Shown here: positions 32,915-42,868 of the stretch, in pieces
Layout: each line of letters opens with the position of its first letter
Numbering within the stretch: the first letter of the stretch is position 1
NCBI RefSeq assembly: GCF_002917105.1
Contig: NZ_PQFZ01000002.1
Location: 186,001 to 250,000, forward strand
DNA length: 64,000 nucleotides
Direction: 5' to 3'
DNA from: Allobosea psychrotolerans
GTDB lineage: Bacteria; Pseudomonadota; Alphaproteobacteria; Rhizobiales; Beijerinckiaceae
Position numbers and translations under genes: made by a program
The notes under the pieces: model-generated
The model's input: the letters and a program-made list of their open reading frames with translations, nothing else
The model's database searches: none
What the model was told of the DNA's origin: nothing

Positions 32915-33952
32915 ATGACGCAACCTGTCTTTCGCCGTGTGCTTAGAGCCGGGCTCGTGCTCGGGGCCTTCACCCTGTGCTTCGGCGTCGTGGCCGGCGC
33001 ACGCGCCCAGACCGAGTTGCTGAACGTCTCCTACGACCCGACGCGGGAACTCTACCGCGACCTCAACGCGGCTTTCATCGCCGAATGGAACGCGAAGAAC
33101 GGCAAGAAGATCAGGACCATCCGCCAGTCCCACGGCGGCTCGGGCGCGCAGGCCCGCACGGTCATCGATGGCCTCAATGCGGATGTGGTGACGCTCGCCC
33201 TCGCGGGCGATATCGACGCCATCGCACAGCGCTCGAAGAAGCTGCCGGAAAACTGGCAGACGCGCCTGCCCAACAACTCCTCGCCCTACACCTCGACGAT
33301 CGTCTTCCTTGTCCGCAAGGGCAACCCAAAGGCGCTCAAGGACTGGGGCGACCTGGTCAAGCCAGGCGTGCAGATCATCACGCCGAACCCGAAGACCTCG
33401 GGCGGCGCGCGCTGGAACTATCTCGCCGCCTGGGCCTATGCCGACAAGGCCTTCGACAAGGACGAGGCGAAGGTCCGCGACTACATCGGCAAGCTCCTGG
33501 CAAACGTGCCCGTGCTCGACACCGGCGCGCGTGGCGCGACCACGACCTTCACCCAGCGCGGCATCGGCGACGTGCTCCTCGCCTGGGAGAACGAGGCCTT
33601 CCTCGCCTTGCATGAATTCGGCGCCGACAAGTTCGATATCGTCGTACCGAGCCTCTCGATCCTGGCCGAACCGCCGGTCGCACTGGTCGACGCCAATGTC
33701 GACGCCAAGGGGACCCGAGCCGAGGCGCAGGCCTATCTCGACTTCCTGTACACACCGAAGGCCCAGGCGATCATCGCGAAGAACTATTATCGGCCGCGCA
33801 ATGTCGAAGCCGCCGACGCCAAGGACATCGCGAATTTCCCGAAGCTCGAGCTGGTCACGATCGACAAGGACTTCGGCGGCTGGGCCAAGGCGCAGCCGGC
33901 CCATTTCGGCGACGGCGGCACCTTCGATCAGCTCTACAAGCCGGCGCGCTAG
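32915..33952 (+). CDS. cysP: Sulfate/thiosulfate ABC transporter, periplasmic binding protein
   Basis: 345 residues with a signal peptide ending ARAQ (about residue 31). Sbp/CysP marks: '[20 protein letters not shown]', '[17 protein letters not shown]', 'ADVVTLAL', '[18 protein letters not shown]' and 'KNYYRPRN'. It delivers sulfate to the CysTW permease encoded next. It is the first gene of the cysPTWA operon, 261 bases after cysG, with an inverted repeat in the gap. Sulfate versus thiosulfate preference cannot be read. Confidence 0.95.
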   Translation: MTQPVFRRVLRAGLVLGAFTLCFGVVAGARAQTELLNVSYDPTRELYRDLNAAFIAEWNAKNGKKIRTIRQSHGGSGAQARTVIDGLNADVVTLALAGDIDAIAQRSKKLPENWQTRLPNNSSPYTSTIVFLVRKGNPKALKDWGDLVKPGVQIITPNPKTSGGARWNYLAAWAYADKAFDKDEAKVRDYIGKLLANVPVLDTGARGATTTFTQRGIGDVLLAWENEAFLALHEFGADKFDIVVPSLSILAEPPVALVDANVDAKGTRAEAQAYLDFLYTPKAQAIIAKNYYRPRNVEAADAKDIANFPKLELVTIDKDFGGWAKAQPAHFGDGGTFDQLYKPAR

Positions 33953-33955
33953 CTG

Positions 33956-34801
33956 ATGGCGGCGGCAACCTCAGTTTGGCGGCAACCGAGCATCCTGCCA
34001 GGCTTCGGCATCGCGCTCGGCATCACGCTGAGCGCCTTGTCCCTGATCGTGCTCGTGCCGCTGGCGGCATTGGCGCTCAAGGCCGCGAGCGCCGGCCCGG
34101 CCGATATCTTGGCGGTCGCAACCTCGCCGCGGACGGTGGCGGCGCTACGCCTGTCATTTCTGGGAGCGCTGTTTGCCGCCTGCGTCAACGCCGTCTTCGG
34201 CATGATCCTCGCCTGGGTGCTGGTGCGTTACGAGTTTCCGGGTCGCCGCTTCATCGATGCAGCGGTCGACCTGCCCTTCGCCTTGCCGACGGCAGTCGCC
34301 GGCATCGCGCTCACGGCGATCTATGCGCCCAATGGCTGGGTCGGCAGCTTGCTCGCACCCTATGGCATCAAGGTCGCCTATACGCCGCTCGGCGTGATGG
34401 TGGCACTGATCTTCGTCGGCCTGCCCTTCGTCGTGCGCACCGTGCAGCCGGTGCTGCAGGAGATGCAGGCCGATGTCGAGGAGGCTGCGGCGCTGCTCGG
34501 GGCCGGCCGCTGGCGCACCATCTTCACCGTGATCCTGCCTCCGATCTATCCGGCGTTGCTGACCGGCTTCGTCCTCGCCTTTGCGCGGGCGGTCGGCGAA
34601 TACGGCTCGGTGATCTTCATCGCCGGCAATGTGCCGATGGTCTCTGAGATCGCGCCCCTGCTGATCGTGATCCGGCTGGAGCAGTTCGACTATGCCGGCG
34701 CCGCTGTCGTCGCGATGCTGATGCTGCTGATCTCCTTTGCCCTCATTCTCTTCGTCAACCTGATTCAGGCACGGGCACGCCGGAGGTTCGGCGATGTCTG
34801 A
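33956..34801 (+). CDS. cysT: Sulfate ABC transporter permease CysT (CysU)
   Basis: 281 residues, about six or seven membrane helices and EAA loop 'EEAAALLGAGRWRTIFTVILPPIYPAL'. The family-specific segments 'VDLPFALPTAVAGIAL' and 'ARAVGEYGSVIFIAGN' identify CysT. It begins three bases after cysP and overlaps cysW by eight bases. It pairs with CysW to form the sulfate channel in the inner membrane. Confidence 0.95.
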   Translation: MAAATSVWRQPSILPGFGIALGITLSALSLIVLVPLAALALKAASAGPADILAVATSPRTVAALRLSFLGALFAACVNAVFGMILAWVLVRYEFPGRRFIDAAVDLPFALPTAVAGIALTAIYAPNGWVGSLLAPYGIKVAYTPLGVMVALIFVGLPFVVRTVQPVLQEMQADVEEAAALLGAGRWRTIFTVILPPIYPALLTGFVLAFARAVGEYGSVIFIAGNVPMVSEIAPLLIVIRLEQFDYAGAAVVAMLMLLISFALILFVNLIQARARRRFGDV

Positions 34802-35687
34802 TGCCGCCCTGCCCCAATTCCGGACCGACACGGCCCAAAAGCGTGATACGCGCCGCGTCCGCGGCGAAGGCGTTGTCGTCCAGGCCGTGCTGATCACAAT
34901 CTCGCTCGCCTTTCTGGCGCTGTTCCTGCTGTTGCCGCTGGTCTCGGTCTTCGTCGAGGCGGGGGCGCGCGGCTGGACGGCTTATATGGCGGCCGTGACC
35001 GAGCCCGATGCGGTCGCGGCGATCCATCTCACCCTGCTGGTCGCCGGCATTGCCGTGCCCTTCAACGTCGTCGTCGGCATCGCAGCCGCCTGGGCGATCG
35101 CCAAGTTCGCGTTTCGGGGCAAGAACCTGCTGATCAGCCTGATCGACCTGCCCTTTTCGGTGTCGCCGGTGATCTCGGGCCTCGTCTTCGTGCTGCTCTT
35201 CGGCGCGCAGGGCTATTTCGGGGCCTGGCTCAAGGCCCATGACGTGCAGATCATCTTCGCCCTGCCCGGTCTCGTCCTGGCGACGGTGTTCGTGACCTTC
35301 CCCTTCGTCGCACGCGAGCTGATTCCGCATATGCAATCGCTCGGTTCGGCCGACGAGGAAGCGGCGCTGACGCTCGGCGCTTCGGGCTGGCGGACCTTCC
35401 TGACGATCACACTTCCCAATGTGAAGTGGAGCCTGTTCTACGGCGTGCTGCTCTGCAATGCGCGCGCCATGGGCGAGTTCGGCGCGGTCGCGGTCGTCTC
35501 CGGCAAGATCCGCGGGCTGACCAACACCATGCCGCTGCATGTCGAGATTCTCTACAACGAGTACATGAGCGCAGCAGCCTTTGCCGTCGCCTCGCTTCTG
35601 GCAGGGCTGGCGCTCGTCACGCTCGCGCTCAAGACGCTGCTGGAATGGCATTACTCGGATTCCATCGCCGCCAGCCGCCGCCATTGA
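34794..35687 (+). CDS. cysW: Sulfate ABC transporter permease CysW
   Basis: 297 residues with six to seven membrane helices, EAA loop '[27 protein letters not shown]' and the CysW signature '[36 protein letters not shown]'. The start lies inside cysT (8-base overlap) and the stop overlaps an ATG that may start cysA. The N-terminal 30 residues are polar before the first helix, usual for the family. Confidence 0.95.
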   Translation: MSDAALPQFRTDTAQKRDTRRVRGEGVVVQAVLITISLAFLALFLLLPLVSVFVEAGARGWTAYMAAVTEPDAVAAIHLTLLVAGIAVPFNVVVGIAAAWAIAKFAFRGKNLLISLIDLPFSVSPVISGLVFVLLFGAQGYFGAWLKAHDVQIIFALPGLVLATVFVTFPFVARELIPHMQSLGSADEEAALTLGASGWRTFLTITLPNVKWSLFYGVLLCNARAMGEFGAVAVVSGKIRGLTNTMPLHVEILYNEYMSAAAFAVASLLAGLALVTLALKTLLEWHYSDSIAASRRH

Positions 35688-35701
35688 TGAAGGACGCCAG
35701 C

Positions 35702-36748
35702 ATGTCGGTCTCAGTCACCATCGAATCGATCGAGAAGCGCTTCGACGCTTTCGCGGCCTTGCGCGGCGTCTCGCTCGACATCCAGCCTGCCGAGCTCGTC
35801 GCCCTGCTCGGCCCCTCGGGCTCAGGCAAGACCACGCTCCTGCGCTTGATCGCCGGCCTCGAACAGGCCGATCAAGGCCGCGTGCTGTTCGGCGAGACCG
35901 ATATGCGCGACCTCTCGCTGCGCGACCGGCGGATCGGCTTCGTCTTCCAGCACTACGCCCTGTTCCGGACCATGACGGTCGGAGAGAACGTCGCCTTCGG
36001 CCTGAAGTCGCGCCCGCGCGGGCAGCGCCCGGACGATGCGGAGATCAGAAAGCGCGTCGGCGACCTGCTCGAACTCGTACAGCTGCCCGGCCTCGACAAG
36101 CGCTATCCGAGCCAGCTTTCGGGAGGCCAGCGCCAGCGCGTGGCGCTGGCTCGTGCGCTGGCGATCGAACCGCGCGTGCTCTTGCTCGACGAGCCTTTCG
36201 GGGCGCTGGACGCCAGGGTCCGCAAGGATCTGCGCGCCTGGCTGCGCGACCTGCATCGCCGCACCGGACACACCACCGTCTTCGTCACGCATGACCAGGA
36301 GGAGGCGCTGGAGCTCGCCGACCGTGTCGCGATCCTGAATGACGGCCGTATCGAGCAGGTTGGCTCGGCCGATGATGTCTATGACCATCCGGCAACGCCG
36401 TTTGTCTGCGAGTTCTTGGGCGAGGTGAACAAGCTGCCGGTCAAGGTCGTCGGCAGCCAGGCCTTTTTCGGCGATCGGCCGGTTCTGGGCGGGTTGTCGC
36501 AGAATCAGGGCGGACAGGCCGCGCTCTATGTCCGGCCGCAGCATCTGCGCATCGTCGATGATCTGCCGCTGGCGCTGCCTGGCGTCGTCGAGCATCTGCG
36601 CCGGAACGGCCCGCTGCGGCGCGCCGAGGTCGCTGTCCAGGGGCTGGCGAAGCGCCTCGACGTGGATCTGGCAAGCCAGGTCGCGCCGGCGATCGGCGAG
36701 CACATCCGCTTGCGCATCACACATGGCAGTCTGTTCGCGGCAGCCTGA
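35702..36748 (+). CDS. cysA: Sulfate ABC transporter ATP-binding protein CysA
   Basis: 348 residues from ATG 35702, which has AAGGA at seven bases; an in-frame ATG at 35687 overlapping the cysW stop would add five residues. Walker [25 protein letters not shown] signature, [11 protein letters not shown]alker B and FVTHDQEEA switch are all intact, followed by a TOBE-like domain with 'YVRPQHLRI'. It energises CysTW. It is the last gene of the operon; hairpin repeats follow at 36799-36914. Confidence 0.94.
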   Translation: MSVSVTIESIEKRFDAFAALRGVSLDIQPAELVALLGPSGSGKTTLLRLIAGLEQADQGRVLFGETDMRDLSLRDRRIGFVFQHYALFRTMTVGENVAFGLKSRPRGQRPDDAEIRKRVGDLLELVQLPGLDKRYPSQLSGGQRQRVALARALAIEPRVLLLDEPFGALDARVRKDLRAWLRDLHRRTGHTTVFVTHDQEEALELADRVAILNDGRIEQVGSADDVYDHPATPFVCEFLGEVNKLPVKVVGSQAFFGDRPVLGGLSQNQGGQAALYVRPQHLRIVDDLPLALPGVVEHLRRNGPLRRAEVAVQGLAKRLDVDLASQVAPAIGEHIRLRITHGSLFAAA

Positions 36749-36798
36749 GTGGTCTCGCTTCGGCCTTCACCAGCCGCTAGCCTGCGCGAGAGCCGGAT

Positions 36799-36837
36799 GA
36801 TTTCAGGTGGAATCACAGAGTGATTCCACCTGAAATC
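36799..36837. repeat. Perfect 17-base-pair hairpin after cysA
   Basis: GATTTCAGGTGGAATCA (36799-36815) and its exact complement (36821-36837) around a 5-base loop. There is no T-run after it, so it is more likely a dispersed palindrome than a classical terminator, although it could stop or stabilise cys transcripts. Confidence 0.9.
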
Positions 36838-36863
36838 TGAATCCGTCTCTCATCCCGGAAGTG

Positions 36864-36914
36864 AGAGCAGGATCAATGCGAAAAACCGGTTCCCACTTTT
36901 TCGCATCCTGCTCT
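36864..36914. repeat. Dispersed Rhizobiales hairpin repeat before osmC-like gene
   Basis: AGAGCAGGAT (36864-36873) pairs with ATCCTGCTCT (36905-36914), and GCGAAAAA pairs with TTTTTCGC inside it, around ACCGGTTCCCAC-like loop sequence. I recognise this type from intergenic regions of Rhizobiales genomes. Confidence 0.8.
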
Positions 36915-36937
36915 GGTGATTTGCATAGGAGCGAACG

Positions 36938-37375
36938 ATGAAAGCGCGGGCGAAATGGGTCGAGGGCATGGCCTTCATGGGCGAGGCCGGCAGCGGCCAC
37001 GCCGTGATGATGGACGGTGCCCCTGAATATGGCGGCCGCAACATCGGCATCCGGCCGATGGAGATGCTGCTGATCGGGCTTGCCGGCTGCACGGGCTTCG
37101 ATGTCGTGCAGATCCTCAGGAAGGGCCGCGAGAGCGTCACCGGTTGCGAGGTCGAGGTCGAGGCGGAACGCGCCACCGAAGACCCCAAGGTCTTCACCAA
37201 GATCCACCTCGCCTACAGGATCACCGGCCGAGGCCTATCGCAGGCGAAGGCGGAACGGGCCGTCACATTGTCGAAGGAAAAATACTGTTCGGCTTCGATC
37301 ATGCTCGGGGCGACGGCCGAGATGAGCTACACCCTCGACGTGATCGACGAATTGCAGAAGGTGGCGGCCGAATGA
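36938..37375 (+). CDS. OsmC/Ohr-family protein
   Basis: 145 residues with the OsmC fold pattern: N-terminal strand region, 'GIRPMEMLLIGLAGCTGFDVVQILRKGR' (first conserved Cys in the central helix) and 'LSKEKYCSASIMLG' (second Cys). The two cysteines are the peroxidatic and resolving pair in hydroperoxide reductases of this family. This YhfA-like subgroup is less well characterised. Its stop overlaps the rhodanese ATG (ATGA), pairing two thiol/sulfur proteins directly after the sulfate operon. Confidence 0.9.
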   Translation: MKARAKWVEGMAFMGEAGSGHAVMMDGAPEYGGRNIGIRPMEMLLIGLAGCTGFDVVQILRKGRESVTGCEVEVEAERATEDPKVFTKIHLAYRITGRGLSQAKAERAVTLSKEKYCSASIMLGATAEMSYTLDVIDELQKVAAE

Positions 37376-38241
37376 GCGAAACCCAATTCTCCGGACTGAT
37401 CACGCCCGAGGCCCTCGTGCAGCGCCTGGGTGACAGCAATCTGGTTGTCGTCGACATCCGCTCCTCGGTCGATGGCGGCGGCAAGGCGGCTTATGAAGCG
37501 GGACATGTTCCCGGCGCCGTGCACAGCGATTATGCCGCCGATGGCTGGCGCGCCAAGGTCGGCAATGCGCCGGGCATGCTGCCGTCGCTCGAGCATCTGG
37601 CTGCGCTCGCGGGACGGCTCGGCATCAAGCCGCATGACGACGTCGTCATCGTGCCGGCGGGCGTCAGCGCGACCGACTTTGCCGCGGCCGCGCGGATCTA
37701 CTGGACGTTGAAGCTGATCGGCCACGGCCAACAGGCCATTCTCGACGGCGGCTTCAAGGCCTGGAGCGCCGATCCGCAACGCCCCGTCGAAATCGGACCA
37801 TCCGCTCCGAAATCGACCGATCCCTATCCGGTCGTGATGCAACAGCAGCTGCGCAGCAACACCGACGCGACCCTCGTGGCTTCGCGCGGCAAGCTCGCGA
37901 CCCTGGTCGATGCGCGTGCGACGAGCTATTTCGAGGGCCGCGAGAAGGCCGCCGAGGCGACCCGCGCCGGGCATATCCCCGGGGCGGTCTCGCGCGACTA
38001 TGCCGCGGCCTTCGACCCCGAAACGGGCGCTCTGAAGCCGATCCACGATCTGTCCGCGCTGTTTGCCGGCGTGCCGAACGGGCCGGCGATCTCCTATTGC
38101 AACACCGGCCACACGGCGGCGCTGAACTGGTTCGTGATGTCCGAGGTGCTCGGCCGTGAAGAGGTCGCGCTCTATGATGGCTCGATGACCGACTGGACGC
38201 AGGATTCGGAGCGGCCGGTCGCGACGGTAGCCGCGGCATAA
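37372..38241 (+). CDS. sseA: Two-domain rhodanese (thiosulfate/3-mercaptopyruvate sulfurtransferase)
   Basis: 289 residues, two rhodanese domains. The N-terminal one (about 5-130) lacks the active Cys; the C-terminal one has Cys 243 in the loop CNTGHTA and an upstream 'LVDARATSYFEGREK...GHIPGAVSRDY' segment. It transfers a sulfane sulfur to cyanide or thiols. The loop CNTGHT differs from the CGSGVT loop of mercaptopyruvate sulfurtransferases and leans to thiosulfate. Overlap with the OsmC gene suggests coupled translation. Confidence 0.9.
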   Translation: MSETQFSGLITPEALVQRLGDSNLVVVDIRSSVDGGGKAAYEAGHVPGAVHSDYAADGWRAKVGNAPGMLPSLEHLAALAGRLGIKPHDDVVIVPAGVSATDFAAAARIYWTLKLIGHGQQAILDGGFKAWSADPQRPVEIGPSAPKSTDPYPVVMQQQLRSNTDATLVASRGKLATLVDARATSYFEGREKAAEATRAGHIPGAVSRDYAAAFDPETGALKPIHDLSALFAGVPNGPAISYCNTGHTAALNWFVMSEVLGREEVALYDGSMTDWTQDSERPVATVAAA

Positions 38242-38340
38242 CCTTCCAGATTTGCCAAACAGGCTGAAACGGTTCAAAGGAAGCGCCGTGCGCGAGCCAT
38301 GCCGCGCCGCTTCCTTTCAGAATTGTCGAGTCGCCTGCCG

Positions 38341-39660
<1,320 letters not shown>

Positions 39661-39665
39661 GATTT

Positions 39666-40034
39666 TCACGGATATTCGCAGAAATAGCGGATGATCTGGC
39701 CGCCGCGGCCGCGCACCGCAAAGACCTCACCACCAGCGCAGGCATTGCCGGTGTCCGCGACCTGCCGCACGGGCCGCTGACGCGGCGGAGGCGGTTCGTT
39801 GCAGACATGGGTGAGGCAGCCCGTACCGGCGCGACGCAGCTCGACCGCACGGGTCAGGCGGGCCCTGGCGTGATCTTCGCGCAGCACCTGCAGGATCGAG
39901 GGATCGCCGCCCCCTCCGCCGCTGCCGCCGCCGTCGCCGCCACGGCCTCCGCCGCCACCCTGTTGGGCCATGGCGACTGTCGAGATGGTGAGCGAAGCCA
40001 AGACGAGCCCCGCGAAACGAATGGTCCGGTTCAT
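39666..40034 (-). CDS. Small secreted glycine-rich protein, unknown function
   Basis: 122 residues. A signal peptide (about 1-23, ending AMAQ) is followed by a run of about 20 residues that are mostly Gly, then a 75-residue region with four cysteines (TGCLTHVCNEPP, NACAGGEVF, RYFCEYP) that could form two disulfides in the periplasm. I do not recognise a family. It is convergent with rimO with only five bases between stops. The coding frame is supported by the export signal and by start context; the function is unknown. Confidence 0.65.
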   Translation of the reverse strand: MNRTIRFAGLVLASLTISTVAMAQQGGGGGRGGDGGGSGGGGGDPSILQVLREDHARARLTRAVELRRAGTGCLTHVCNEPPPPRQRPVRQVADTGNACAGGEVFAVRGRGGQIIRYFCEYP

Positions 40035-40146
40035 GACCTGTCTCCCGAATGAGGATCAGCATGTGCTGACCCCCATTGGTCGCGGGCCGGGCCGAACAGG
40101 TTCAAAGCGGGTTCGATTTTTCTCAAACCGGCTGGGAAGCCCGCCT

Positions 40147-40250
40147 TAGAGCGTTTTCGAGCGAAGTGGACACCGGTTCGCGTGAAGAAAACGCGTCAAA
40201 ACAAGGACCTAGAGCAACTTACGATCCAGCCGGATCGGAAATTGCTCTAG
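40147..40250. repeat. Two-module hairpin repeat, copy A
   Basis: Module 1: GCGTTTTC pairs with GAAAACGC around GAGCGAAGTGGACACCGG-TTCGC. Module 2: CTAGAGCAA pairs with TTGCTCTAG with an inner GATCC/GGATC stem. Related copies are at 41511-41615 and 42809-42868. Its right end supplies the TAG stop of the quinone oxidoreductase gene. Confidence 0.9.
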
Positions 40251-41221
40251 GGTATCAGGACGGTCGAGCCGGTGGTGCCGCGGCTTTCCAGCGCGCGATG
40301 CGCATTGGCCGCGTCCTGCAGCGCGAAGGTCGCGTTGACCGGCACGGTGACCGCGCCCGACGCGACGGCGCCGAACAGATTGGCCGCCATCTCGATCATG
40401 GTCTCGCGCTTGGCGATATGGGTGAAGAGCGTCGGCCGGGTGACGTAGAGCGAGCCCTTCGGTCCGAGCAGGCCGAGATTGAAGGGCTCGACGGCGCCCG
40501 ACGCATTGCCGAAGCTCGCCAGCACGCCGAAGGGGCTCAGGCAATCGAGCGAAGGCAGGAAGGTGTCCTTGCCGACGCCGTCATAGACCACCGCGCAGAG
40601 CTTGCCGCCGGTGATCTCCTTGACGCGGGCCGGGAAGTTCTCCTCGCGATACAGGATGGTGTGGTCGGCGCCATGCGCCTTGGCGAGCGCAGCCTTTTCC
40701 CTGGAGCCGACAGTGCCGATCACGGTCGCGCCCAGCGCCTTGCCCCACTGACACAGGATCAGCCCGGTGCCGCCGGCCGCGGCATGGACCAGGATGGTAT
40801 CGCCCGGCTTCACCTTATAGGTGCGGTGGAGCAGGTATTCCGCCGTCATGCCCTTCAGCATCATGCTGGCGGCGGCCTCATAGGTGACGGCGTCGGGCAG
40901 CGCCACGACCGAGTTCACCGCGACGATGCGCTCCTCGGCATAGGAACCGAGCGTCGCGACATAGGCGACGCGGTCACCGACCTTGAACTCGGTGACATTG
41001 GGGCCGACCGCCAGGACTTCGCCCGCCCCCTCATTGCCGGGCACGAAAGGCAGTTGCGGGGCGGCGTAGAGGCCGGTGCGGAAATAGGTGTCGATGAAGT
41101 TCAGGCCGATGGCGCGGTTCCTTACCAGAACCTCGCCCGGCCCCGGCTGGGGCAGCGTGATATCTTCCCATTGCAGCACTTCGGGGCCGCCGACCTTGTG
41201 AACGCGGATGGCCTTGACCAT
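40247..41221 (-). CDS. Zinc-independent quinone oxidoreductase (NADPH:quinone reductase, QOR-type)
   Basis: 324 residues. A medium-chain dehydrogenase fold without the catalytic zinc ligands, with the QOR-type 'NFIDTYFRTGLY', 'VPGNEGAGEVLAVG', the nucleotide-binding 'HAAAGGTGLILCQWGKALGATVIGTVGS' and 'YDGVGKDTF'. It reduces quinones with NADPH in the cytosol. The ATG at 41221 has AGGGAG upstream. The stop TAG lies in the terminal CTAG of repeat copy A, so the repeat touches the coding end. Confidence 0.93.
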   Translation of the reverse strand: MVKAIRVHKVGGPEVLQWEDITLPQPGPGEVLVRNRAIGLNFIDTYFRTGLYAAPQLPFVPGNEGAGEVLAVGPNVTEFKVGDRVAYVATLGSYAEERIVAVNSVVALPDAVTYEAAASMMLKGMTAEYLLHRTYKVKPGDTILVHAAAGGTGLILCQWGKALGATVIGTVGSREKAALAKAHGADHTILYREENFPARVKEITGGKLCAVVYDGVGKDTFLPSLDCLSPFGVLASFGNASGAVEPFNLGLLGPKGSLYVTRPTLFTHIAKRETMIEMAANLFGAVASGAVTVPVNATFALQDAANAHRALESRGTTGSTVLIP

Positions 41222-41306
41222 GAATCCAACTCCCTGACTCGAAGACGGGGACCATAGGGACTTGCATCCGTACCGTGCAACGGCCGGACTGCGTGGGGGA
41301 CCGGCG

Positions 41307-41513
41307 TTCAGCGCCGATTCGAGCGCAGCCGTGGCCTTGAAGGCAGTGATCCACAAGGCGAAGCATCATGGCGCGACCGTCGAGATCAGCGGCGCAACGC
41401 TGGTTATGCGGCGCGTATTGCTGCATGAGGGCATCCGCGAGCCGCTCGTCGCCTTCAGCAACGCCTGCCCTGCGACGCAGCGGCCGATGGTCAAGACCGT
41501 CTGCTTCAGCTAG
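41307..41513 (+). pseudogene. Fragment of a STAS domain, possibly the C-terminus of a SulP-type sulfate transporter
   Basis: An open stretch without a good start that reads FSADSSAAVALKAVIHKAKH then HGATVEISGATLVMRRVLLH and EGIREPLVAF. The DSSAA...AL, 'GATVEISGA' and 'RRVLLHEGI' pieces match the second half of STAS domains such as those ending SulP permeases. No SulP membrane part or upstream STAS half is present. The frame closes on the TAG that begins repeat copy B. Read as a decayed remnant. Confidence 0.5.
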
Positions 41514-41615
41514 AGCGTTTTCGAGCGAAGTGGACGCCGGTTCGCGTGAAGAAAACGCGTTAAAACAAAGGGCTAGAGCAATTGAACGATCCAATCGGAT
41601 CGGAAATTGCTCTAG
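41511..41615. repeat. Two-module hairpin repeat, copy B
   Basis: Nearly the same as copy A (40147-40250) in the same orientation: GCGTTTTC/GAAAACGC stem, then CTAGAGCAA/TTGCTCTAG stem with inner GATCC/GGATC. It lies between the STAS remnant and the monooxygenase start ten bases later. Confidence 0.9.
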
Positions 41616-41624
41616 CGACACAGC

Positions 41625-42800
41625 ATGAGCTCTTCTGAGGACAACGAGGTCGATATCGCGATCGTCGGTGCCGGGGCCGTCGGCCTCACCGCCGCGCTTG
41701 CGCTGGCCAGGGACGGGTGGCGCGTCGCTGTGCTCGGCCCTCTCACCGCGGCGCGTGACGGGCGCACCGTGGCCTTGCTCGACGGCTCCTGGCGGCTCCT
41801 CGCCGAGTTCGGCTTGACCGATGCACTCGCCGGCAAGGCCGCTCCCCTCGAAACGATGCGGCTTGTCGACGACACTGGCAGCCTGTTCCGCCAGCCGCCG
41901 GTCGAGTTCAGGGCCTCGGAGGCCGGGCTCGAGGCTTTCGGCTGGAATGTCGAGAACGTCGAGCTTGTCGCGGCATTGGCGAGTACCGTGCGCCAGCATG
42001 GCGGCATCCGGCTGGTCGAAAGCCTGGTTTCAGCGATCGCGCCCGATCAGGATGGCGTGATACTGTCCGGCGACGGCTTTTCGCCGCTGCGCGCCCGCCT
42101 CGTCATCGGCGCTGATGGTCGCCAGTCCCGGGTGCGCGGAGCCGCCGGAATTGCCGCACGCGACTGGCGCTATCCGCAGATCGCGCTGACGGCGATCCTC
42201 GGTCATCGCCGCGACCATCAGGAGACCTCGACCGAGTTCCACACCCGCAAGGGCCCCTGCACGCTGGTGCCCCTGCCCGGCCGACGCTCATCGCTGGTCT
42301 GGATGCTGGATCCGGCTGAGGCAGAGGCGGTCGTTGCGCTGGACGATGCCGGCTTCGCCCGCCGGGTCGAAACGCAGACGCATTCGCTGCTCGGCGCGAT
42401 GAGCCTTGCCGGGCCGCGTGGGCGCGTCCCGATGGGCGGGCTTTCGGTCGAGCGCTTCGCAGCCAACCGCATGGCGCTGATCGGCGAAGCCGCGCATGTG
42501 TTTCCGCCGATCGGCGCACAAGGCCTCAATCTCGGCCTGCGCGACGTGATGGCCTTGCGCGAGGTGCTGCTCGGCTCGGATGATCCGGGCGACGATGCCG
42601 TGATGGCGGCTTATGATCGGGCGCGCCAGAGCGATGTGCGCTTGCGCACCGGCGCCGTCGATGCGCTGAACCGCACGCTGCTGACCGATCTGATGCCGGC
42701 CGATCTGCTGCGCGGCGCCGGGCTTCTGGCGCTCTCGCGGATCGGCCCGTTGCGCCGCTTCGTCATGCGGCACGGGCTGGCGGGCGGAACGGCCCGCTGA
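41625..42800 (+). CDS. FAD-dependent monooxygenase, UbiH/UbiF/COQ6 family
   Basis: 391 residues. GxGxxG dinucleotide fold VGAGAVGLTAALAL at the N-terminus, the second FAD motif 'LVIGADGRQSRVR' (the DG motif) and third motif 'MALIGEAAHVFPPIGAQGLNLGLRD'. Members hydroxylate the ubiquinone ring or similar aromatics. Which ubiquinone step, if any, cannot be told. It starts ten bases after repeat copy B, and is followed by repeat copy C. Confidence 0.9.
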   Translation: MSSSEDNEVDIAIVGAGAVGLTAALALARDGWRVAVLGPLTAARDGRTVALLDGSWRLLAEFGLTDALAGKAAPLETMRLVDDTGSLFRQPPVEFRASEAGLEAFGWNVENVELVAALASTVRQHGGIRLVESLVSAIAPDQDGVILSGDGFSPLRARLVIGADGRQSRVRGAAGIAARDWRYPQIALTAILGHRRDHQETSTEFHTRKGPCTLVPLPGRRSSLVWMLDPAEAEAVVALDDAGFARRVETQTHSLLGAMSLAGPRGRVPMGGLSVERFAANRMALIGEAAHVFPPIGAQGLNLGLRDVMALREVLLGSDDPGDDAVMAAYDRARQSDVRLRTGAVDALNRTLLTDLMPADLLRGAGLLALSRIGPLRRFVMRHGLAGGTAR

Positions 42801-42808
42801 ATCGCTCA

Positions 42809-42868
42809 GGAGCGCTTTCGAGCGAAGTGGATACCGGTTCGCGTGAAGAAAGCGCGTTAAAACAAAGA
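42809..42868. repeat. Hairpin repeat, copy C (module 1 only)
   Basis: GCGCTTTC/GAAAGCGC stem around the same loop as copies A and B. Relative to those copies both sides of one base pair have changed (T-A to C-G), so the stem is preserved. It lies between the convergent monooxygenase and CoA-transferase genes. Confidence 0.88.

Noticed and set aside
30491..33904. A 1137-codon open frame on the minus strand
   Set aside because: It runs antisense to cysG, the 55-residue ORF and cysP, and its composition (Asp/Arg/Gly/Gln-rich) is the usual mirror of GC-rich coding on the other strand.
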